From Calliopum simillimum (lineage: Eukaryota > Arthropoda > Insecta > Diptera > Lauxaniidae), in contig OX638371.1 of the NCBI GenBank assembly GCA_951812925.1, positions 116,025,124 through 116,089,123 on the forward strand: a DNA stretch of 64,000 bases, written 5' to 3'. The first letter of the stretch is position 1. Every line of letters starts with the position of its first letter. Shown in pieces: positions 56,458 to 64,000 of the stretch. The position numbers and the translations under genes are program-made. The notes beneath the pieces were generated by a model. The model did no database searches and was not told where the DNA came from. It was given only the letters and a program-made list of their open reading frames with translations.

Positions 56458-57420
56458 TAGACCGGGGCAAAATTTAGATTCATCCCGAAACAGACTCAAA
56501 AGTTAGAGGGGCTCTTAAAAACGATGTCTGCATAATTTTTTTTCATTCTGAGAAAAATCAATGGAGCACTTTTGGTTCTACTGATGGCCTATTTTGGCTA
56601 AAAAACATGTTTTTTTATCATAACTTTTTCCGGAGAATACGTGTGAGTTTTTTTTTAAATTTTTTCAGCTATTTTATAATTTTTCAAAACTTGGTCAAAA
56701 AAATTACAAATAAAAAAAATTACAAAAATTGTGAAAAATTCAAAGCAATACTTTGAAGGATTCTAAGCATTTTACGTCATATAAAAATTTATCGTAGATT
56801 CCTTGGTTTTAAGTGAACTTAGCATTTTGCTGACAAACGTGAGCTTAAAAGCTGAAAACTCGATTTGATAAATTTTTTGAAAAAATTTAACCCTTTCGAA
56901 CCGGTTGGGACAATATATCCCAAATTTTTGGAATAAATACTTTTTTATAATATAACTCGATTATTAACGTCACTTAAATTGAATGAATTAATAAAATTAA
57001 TGCAATTTTTAGTAACCACTGTTTTTTCTTATAACCACCCCAAGGACATTTTGATTTGAATTTTCGGGACACAAACATCTGTTGGGAGTATAGACCGGAA
57101 GCGCCTCTGGCGGTGAAAATTTGAAATTAGAGACGGTCAAACATTTTACTTAAATTAAGTTTCAAAGGTTAACCTATCACAAATATTGTGTACCCCACAG
57201 TTTTCTTCCGGGTCGAAAGGGTTAAAAACAAAATTCCAAAAATTCTAAAAAAACTCACACGCATTCCTAATTCTAAGTATTTTTTGTCACATACACTTTT
57301 TGCGTTAGATGTCTTGCATTTGAGTAAAAAATCGTTTTTTGACAGTGTTATTGAAAAAAAAAAAAATTGATTTTAGGATGCGAATATTATCTAAATCCCC
57401 AAAAATAATTTAAATTATTA
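56458..57420. repeat. Interrupted copy of the 61,429-62,238 repeat
   Basis: Begins TAGACCGGGGCAAAATTTAG, matching the inverted right end of the 61,429 element (GACTCAAAAGTTAGAGG follows in both). Similarity resumes after the small MITE at 56,891-57,221 (ACTCACACGCATTCCTAATT, TTTGAGTAAAAAATCGTTTT). Confidence 0.6.
56891..57221. mobile_element. piggyBac-like MITE with TTAA target duplication
   Basis: Ends CCCTTTCGAACCGG and CCGGGTCGAAAGGG are inverted and bounded on both sides by TTAA (56,887-56,890 and 57,222-57,225), the piggyBac hallmark. The 331-bp interior has no coding frame. It is inserted in an older repeat copy. Its right tip GGGTCGAAAGGGTTAA is one base shorter than, and otherwise equal to, the Fanzor right tip GGGTCTGAAAGGGTTAA. 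Confidence 0.8.
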
Positions 57421-57421
57421 A

Positions 57422-58391
57422 TCGCCAAAATTTTTGTTAACCCTTGTTTGGTATTTATTTCGTTTATGAAAAATCAGGAAATGAGCACCCGATATTATCA
57501 GTAGACACAGTAATAAGGAACAATAAAGCACAGCTGCTCAGGTAAAATACATCAAAATCATAAAGAAGACTTCTCAAGGTTAAGACAAAAAATGAAATGA
57601 AAAAGATGAACGTTTTTTGCAATTCGATTAATATCAAAGTCTATAATGCTTGAAACGTGGGATACGAAACACATAAATATACCCTTGAGTCAAAAGATAA
57701 AGCAAACATTTTTTTCCCTTCTACATTTTAATATCAATGACTAATATTTAACATCTGGGTATAATTTGAATTAATTTTAAAGGAAAATGTCGTTGGAAAT
57801 ATTTATCTTTAGCTTAGCTGCCTTTAGATAAACATACTTAATCACCAATGTATGTTTGTATATTGTTGTTGATGAGATTCATAAACTGGGTCAAAGTCAA
57901 CATTATTTGTATTGGCCAATTTTCATTTTTTTTGAAGCAGAAACATCACAGCACTTCAGTTCAAATGTTGCTGACAAAAATTCGTAAGTACACAAATCTA
58001 AGCTAAAAATAATAAATTAGCCGTGTTCACAATCCGGAGCATTTAGACTTGCAAAGTAGCAAAATAGCAATAATATTCACTTGATTGTGAGCAATATTAA
58101 AAGTATAAACATTGCAAGCTACGAAAAAATATTTTCTCTGAGAAAATCGTATGAGCAAAGAGCACGAGAGCATTAACAAAACATTTTTATTTCAAAAATG
58201 ACATGATATTTTTATGCTATAGGTTTTTAGTATAGAAAATGTAAATGCAAATGTAAATTCAATCCTATATATTTTGTTGTTGTATAGCAAAATTTTTCAA
58301 CACCTATTTACAAAAGCTATGATGCAAGACCTTTTGCACCAGATCGTGAACATGGCTATTGTAAAATTTACATGAATAGCAGTGGAATACC
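57422..58391. other. Gene-free stretch
   Basis: No exon or recognisable transposon. TTAACCCTTG at about 57,438 has no partner end. Confidence 0.4.
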
Positions 58392-59397
58392 TAGGGGACA
58401 CGGTGAGCTTGAAAAGGGGGAAAGTGGAGCTAAAATGGATCCAAAATCGGCTAATGCAGAAAGTTTCTATATTGTTTCTAGATTAAAAGAATGTTAAAAT
58501 TAAAATCCCATCTGCTCGTCTTCGCTAGTTATGCACATTTTTGTGTTTATGGTATGCACTTGCATGAAAACCATATAAAATTAAAAAAATGAAGAAAAAA
58601 ACAGAACAAACAAATATAAAACAGTTACATTTAATGTATTTTGCAATGCTGAATCCGAATTCGGCCTTAAAATTTCTGTATCTCATACGGTTTTTGAGAT
58701 ATATTAGTCTAAACAAGGAAAAAATACTGTTTTTGCTATATCTTGAATCTATATAACTAGAATGTAGAATATTTATACGTAAAATCCGATACAGTTCCTA
58801 TAATCTATAATCTTTTTCTTTAAAACTTCATTTAAATTATGTCAATAGCTTTAAGTTTCTCTGAAATATCGTAGACTGAAATAATGAAGAAGCATGTTTT
58901 TTGCACTTTTTTAACTTTTTAGGTTAGGATATCGCCGAGAAAAATAAAGATATCAACATAATTTAAATTAGGTTTTAAAGAAAAAGATTAGAGCTTTAAG
59001 TAATTGTATCGGATTTTACGTATAAGTGTTCCATATTCAAGCTATATAGATTCAAGATATAGCAAAAACGGTATTTTTTCCTTGTTTTGGCTAAGATATC
59101 TCAAAAACCGTATGAAATACAGCAATTTTAGGGCCGGATTCGGATTCAGCATTGCAAAATACATTAAATGTAACTATTTTTATATTTGTTTGCTCTATTT
59201 TTTTTTTCTTAATTTTTTTAATTTTATATGGTTTTCATGCAAGTGCATACCATAAACACAAAAATTTGCATAACTAGCGAAGACGAGCAGCTGGGATTTT
59301 AATTTTAATCTAGAAACAATATAGAAACTTTCTGCATTAGCCGATTTTGGATCCATTTTAGCTCCACTTTCCCCCTTTTCAAGCTCACCGTGGGGAG
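58392..59397. mobile_element. Fold-back element, about 1 kb
   Basis: ACGGTGAGCTTGAAAAGGGG near 58,400 is mirrored by CCCCTTTTCAAGCTCACCGT near 59,375, and the arms remain inverted copies for about 480 bp each to a centre near 58,895. Arm text near 58,640 (TGCTGAATCCGAATTCGGCC) resembles 1,345 in the first fold-back element (TGCTGATTCCGAATTCAGTC), so the two belong to related families. Confidence 0.8.
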
Positions 59398-59519
59398 GAG
59401 ACATAAAGACTTTAAGTTCATTCACAGTTTAGTGGTAGCATGAATCATCTTTAATTCGTTTATTTTAGTCTTGTAAAATCGTCACAACGTCAAAGCTTAG
59501 ACAATGTTTCAGTTCAGCT

Positions 59520-62492
59520 CAGTGCACTGTGTGGCTAAATCTTAATTTTCTGGCCATAAGTCGAATAAATAACGCAAGAATTTTCAAACTAGGTAGGCAT
59601 GATTCTTAAATATTTCTAAAAATTCGATTTTTTTTCACAAAAATCGGCCCCTAGTACATGAACTGTTAGCTGTAGAAACAAGATATTCAGGAACAAAATA
59701 TAGCAAATTGTATGTCCTACAGTTTTAGGATTATAACTGTGCACATTTTTTACGGTTTTTAGGGTATACACTCTCTCATATTTAAAAAAAGGCGTTTTTG
59801 AAAAATTTCGGAACTCTCAGACTGACATTCGCAAGGAAACCTCAAACTAATTTTGACGGTCTTGGCCTTGAAAAATGCGCCGTTTATCACTCTCTGACGT
59901 AATGTAGTGCACATAAAAAAGTTTTAAGTTTTGGATGCAAAATACACTGTGAAACAAAAATACCCAAAATCACACCTTTACAAAAAATACTAAGTATGTA
60001 AGAGTTATCATATCTCGCGCAATTTTAATCCGATTTCCATTTTGAAGACTATGTTTGAAAGCCCTTAATTTTTCCATTAGTTTCCAATTAAAACTTTGGG
60101 TATCTTTAAAACCAAAACAATAAAAGGTTGCTTTTTCATGATATACAATTATTTTTAACAAATTTCGGCCTCTAGCGGGGAACCGTTTACTTTTAGAATA
60201 AATATTTGAATGCAAAACTATAAGAAAACAGATTTTATACATTTATTGAGGTCTAAAGTGTTTGTGTGTATCTTGTATATTGAGTTACAGGAAAAAAACC
60301 GTTTTTTGAATCAAAAATTTTTAACTTCTTCCTGGACTTCCATAGGGTAAGCTTCAGTGTAGAGCAATGAGAAAAAAACAAAAAATGTAGAAAATTAATT
60401 CTTTCAAAGATTTAGGAATAATTACTACCAATAATTTCGTTGTTTTTGTTAAAAAAACTGTGAAAAAAACAATGATTTTTGTCGTTTAGACCTTCATTCA
60501 AGCCCCGGGCGGGCGATCTTTTCGGGGGTTTTGAACAAAACTAAGTATGCAGTCTTTGTTTTAAGATCTTAATCTATGATAATGTTTGATGCACTAATTT
60601 TTTTTTGAATTTTGCTGCACCCTACTATATAGATGTTGTTCTAGTTCATGTGTCAATTTAAAGATTTTTGAACCATTAATTAATTATTTCAATATTTCCA
60701 GGTGAAATGATTTCAAATTCAAAACTTCACTTGAATCATATTTGATTTTAACAGATTTTTGGGCATATCAATTTCACATAAAAAAAAAAAAAAAAAACGG
60801 ATGCCAGATTCGAAATAAGCGACACTAAACTTCTCAAAAAAAAGTTATCGAGATCCAATTCAGATAAAAATATTAATAGTTATTAATTGAAATATTGTGG
60901 TGATGCTAATTTTTTCCTCTTAAATCACAGTTTTACTTGCTTAAAATTGCTACATTCAATTTGGTTGGCCTCGTCAGTGATCCTTCCTTTTGTCTTTATG
61001 GCGCACAATTTTTTCGAAAGACCATGATAGTTGTCAGGACCGTTTACATGCTATGAACAAAATTTTCAAAAACGGCCTTATAAAATATCCCAAAAATGAC
61101 AATAAGAGGGAGTCAGAGGAAATTATTACTTGAAGAAAACAAATTTTTGGTTCAATGTACCAAACTTCTTCTCAAGCATCAAGGATGTATTAAGTGATTT
61201 TAACAGACTTTTAGGCATATCAAATACACTCCAAAAAAGAGGTAAGACACCCCGTTTCCAGCGATATCAGACCTGATGGAAAAAACGGATGACAGATTCG
61301 GAGTCAACGACCCAAGTTTCTCAAAAAAAGTTATATCCTTAAATTATATTTGATCATAACTTTTACATTTTAAAAGTATGGAAATAACTTATAATTTTCA
61401 CAAAAGAATTATCAGTTCTCATGTACACTAGACCGGGTCAATTTTGTATGTAGCAAAATAAAATCATGCTGAAATCAACTCAAAAGTTAGAGGGAATCTT
61501 AAAAAAGATATCTGCATCATGTTTTTTTTTTTCATTCCGAGAAAAACCAATGGAGCAGTTTTGATTCTACTGAAGGCCCAAGTTGGTCATAACTTTTTTT
61601 TTTTCATTATAAAATGGATATACAAGGTGCTTTAAAAATATAGTCTATATTCTAACAAACGTGTGAGTTTTTTGAGAATTTTTGAAATTTTTTTTTTAAT
61701 TTTTAAAAAATTTTATCAAGTTGAGTTTTCAGCTGTTTAGCTCACGTTTGTCAGCAAAATGCTAGGGTTACTTAAAACCAAGGCATCTACGAAAAAATTT
61801 TATATGACGTAAAATGCTTAAAATCCTTCAAAGAATTCAAAATTTTTGAATTTTTGCAATTCTGAAAAAATTCACACGAATTTCTTGGATAATTCCAAGC
61901 ATTTTTTTCCTTATACACTTTTTTCGAAAGTTCCCTTGCTTTTGAGTAAAAAATCGTTTTTCTGACCTCGTTATTGAAAAACGTAAAAAATCGATTTTTG
62001 CAACTGAATGTTAACTAAACCTAGAAAAAAAAAAAAAAAATTTTTTTAAACGAATTTTTTATAAGAACATAATCTTTATTTCTAAAGCTCTCTTTGGTAT
62101 CCATTTTTCTATTAAAAAAAAATTTGAATGAATCAAAAAAAAAAAAAAAAAAAACAAAAAAATTATGTAGATATCGTTTTTAAGAGTCCTCTAACTTTTG
62201 AGTCGGTTTCGGAATGAATCTAAATTTTGACCCGGTCTGTTATATAAAATCCGATTTTTATTAAAAAAGAAATGTGTTATTTTCGAACATTAGTTTAACT
62301 GGAGCAGTTACGTATTGTGAGAAAAAGTGGTAGCTGCAAATTAAGGATAAAATATAGTTCGAAACCTTATTATTTGCTCGGTTAGTGATGTCCTTGTCAA
62401 TTGTTTTTCTAAATATCTTGCCAAAATTTTTCGGAAAAAGTTTTTTTTGGACTTATGGCCAGAAAATTTGAATTTTGTCGCACAGTGCAGTG
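59520..62492. mobile_element. Possible composite transposon of about 3 kb with inverted ends
   Basis: The left end AGTGCACTGTGTGGC followed by TTTTCTGGCCATAAGTC is mirrored at the right by GACTTATGGCCAGAAAA then GTCGCACAGTGCAGTG. The inverted similarity spans about 40 bp. No target duplication or transposase was seen, and a smaller element is nested inside. Confidence 0.45.
61429..62238. mobile_element. MITE or fold-back with GACCGGGTC ends, about 0.8 kb
   Basis: TAGACCGGGTCAATTTTG at the left is mirrored by AAATTTTGACCCGGTCTG at the right, with an inner inverted match ACTCAAAAGTTAGAGG against CCTCTAACTTTTGAGT. A second, interrupted copy is at 56,458-57,420. Confidence 0.65.
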
Positions 62493-64000
62493 GACCAATA
62501 ATGTTACCTTAGGCAAAAGTACTGCTTCATTTTTTGTCAGATCTGTGTTAATGCATCAGAAGACGTGGTAGATTAATAGCTATCTGGGATAGGTCATTGA
62601 AAAGAAAGTCCAAAAACCGGAAAAGTCGTAGGGACAAAATAATGTTCTCGCAACGGAACGGATTCGATCGGAACGATTAATTTTAACCCCATGCTCCCCC
62701 TACATGTTACATGCGAAAAATAATTTTGACCCAAATAAATACATATTCCATCTCATTTTCTTAATGCAAAAATACTCGTTAAGATTTCGAAAACTTTTGA
62801 AATAAAAGTAAAATTGCATACGATGATAATCCATTCGTAAATTGAACTAAGAAACAGTGAAAGAAATACGCTTGGTTAAAGCAAAACCGTAAACTTTGGC
62901 CCCAACCTGTTAATGCAACTGGCCAAACTACTGACGGCAAAAAACATAAAATTCGCTACTACGTTTTGCGATCACAAAGGCAATTCACTTGAATGGAATG
63001 TACGTACGAGTGGTGCGCCAATGTTGGTGTAGTTTTTTTTTTTTCCATACAAACACGAAAACACTTGGACTCAAATACATAAGGTGCGCTTATTTAATAC
63101 AGAAAAATTTTCTTAAATAGAAAAAATCATTTACGTAAGAAGTGTTGGTTGTTTCTTGCCGACATGCAGCGCCATATGAAAACTACATTGTACAACAAAT
63201 AGAAATTCCTGCACGTTTTTATTCTTTGCTTTTGTTGTTGCTGATTTTAAAGAAACAAAAAGAGAAAATCTTATGTAAGCTGACCAAAAATAAAAAGCGC
63301 TATTTGATCGACTCTGAAGTTGGAAAAATATCCCATATGCTTAGTGAGGCATGCTTGAAATTACAGTTTAATCCCTCACAAGCACATGGCTTTCACCCCT
63401 TTTTGATAATTAGAGTTTGCCTTGTGGCCTAAATTCGACCATTTCGATTTGACTTTAAAACAAAAAATGCGATAAAGCACAAAAAATTTAAAATTACTTC
63501 ATTAGAGTTGAACTTATCGCCAGACAGTTTATAATATTCTTCTTAAAGTGCATTCGTTTTCCATACCGAATTTCATAAAAAAATCCATACTTAGTATTTA
63601 TTTCATTAATATCGATGTTGCGGTATATTCGTAAAAACGTTTTTTGCATGTAGGGGCGTGGCACCACCTACTTAAAAACAAAATGGTTATGTTATCGTTC
63701 TTTAATGCTAACTCTAACCATATACCAAATTTAATTAAATTCAACGCAGTGGTTTAGACGTAGGAGCATTTTTTTCATTAAGTAGTGTGGAACCGCCCAA
63801 TCACAACCTTTCCAACAAAAAAAAATTTAGGCTTAGAAACAGGGATTGGTACCGTTTTCGTTTACCCTAGAAAAGCAAAATCAAAATGCATAACTAAAGC
63901 TGTCAACTGTACTGATTTTTTCAGAAGACTACTGATTTTTGATCTCGTCTACTGTTCTAACGCATTATTGAATTATCTCCTGATTTCCGGCCTAAGATTC
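62493..64000. other. Gene-free stretch to window end
   Basis: No supported exon. A plus-strand frame at 63,142-63,432 has no family features. GGGGCGTGGCACC at 63,653 is another instance of the motif inside the 3,345-4,530 repeat. Confidence 0.4.

Overview
The window is A+T-rich eukaryotic DNA from an insect, most likely a higher (brachyceran) fly. The evidence is the short introns with GT/AG borders, coding exons that read as close relatives of Drosophila proteins (Usp5, Alg2, Txl, Ppat-Dpck), and insect-type transposons (BEL/Pao, Copia, gypsy-like LTRs, hAT and Harbinger-like MITEs). The heavy repeat load would fit a tephritid-type genome, but that is inference.

Host genes sit in one block between about 27 and 41.3 kb: Usp5 (+, three exons, 822 aa), Alg2 (-, one exon, 415 aa), Txl/TXNL1 (+, five exons, 287 aa) and Ppat-Dpck (-, three exons, 511 aa). 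They are housekeeping genes for ubiquitin-chain disassembly, N-glycan assembly, proteasome-linked thiol reduction and CoA synthesis, and do not form one pathway. A lone terminal exon of an unrecognised gene lies at 36.5 kb (-). Fragments of Usp5 (11.6-12.2 kb) and Ppat-Dpck (43.3-43.5 kb) have been duplicated elsewhere in the window. A possible 5' exon of another gene ends at 49,787, and the repeat-filled last 14 kb may be its first intron.

The most notable content is a pair of intact Fanzor genes, eukaryotic relatives of TnpB RNA-guided nucleases, at 7,641-9,443 and 37,387-39,193. They encode 576 and 575 aa, are roughly 70% identical over the segments compared by eye, share one intron position, and keep the RuvC Asp/Glu/Asp residues and a four-cysteine zinc motif. 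Both are followed by a conserved right end finishing in GGGTCTGAAAGGGTTA; a third such end starts the window at base 1. The last part of both coding regions is unusually conserved at DNA level (44 bp identical). Coding 3' end plus right end is where a guide-RNA scaffold would be expected. Copy 1 has a gypsy-like LTR with a TATA box ending about 12 bp before its ATG.

The rest is transposon territory. 0.5-5.5 kb: a long fold-back element, a hAT-type element with a perfect 8-bp target duplication, and a Harbinger-like MITE. 9.9-17 kb: nested MITEs and a solo LTR with a 4-bp duplication. 17.5-25.3 kb: a 5'-truncated BEL/Pao element and an apparently intact PHD-finger non-LTR retrotransposon. 25.4-27.0 kb: a decayed Copia pol reaching to within about 10 bp of the Usp5 start codon. 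41.6-64 kb: MITEs, RTE-like and jockey-like remnants, fold-back repeats and unremarkable A+T-rich DNA. I saw no tRNA, rRNA or CRISPR. All boundaries were read by eye; no alignment, fold or database search was run.
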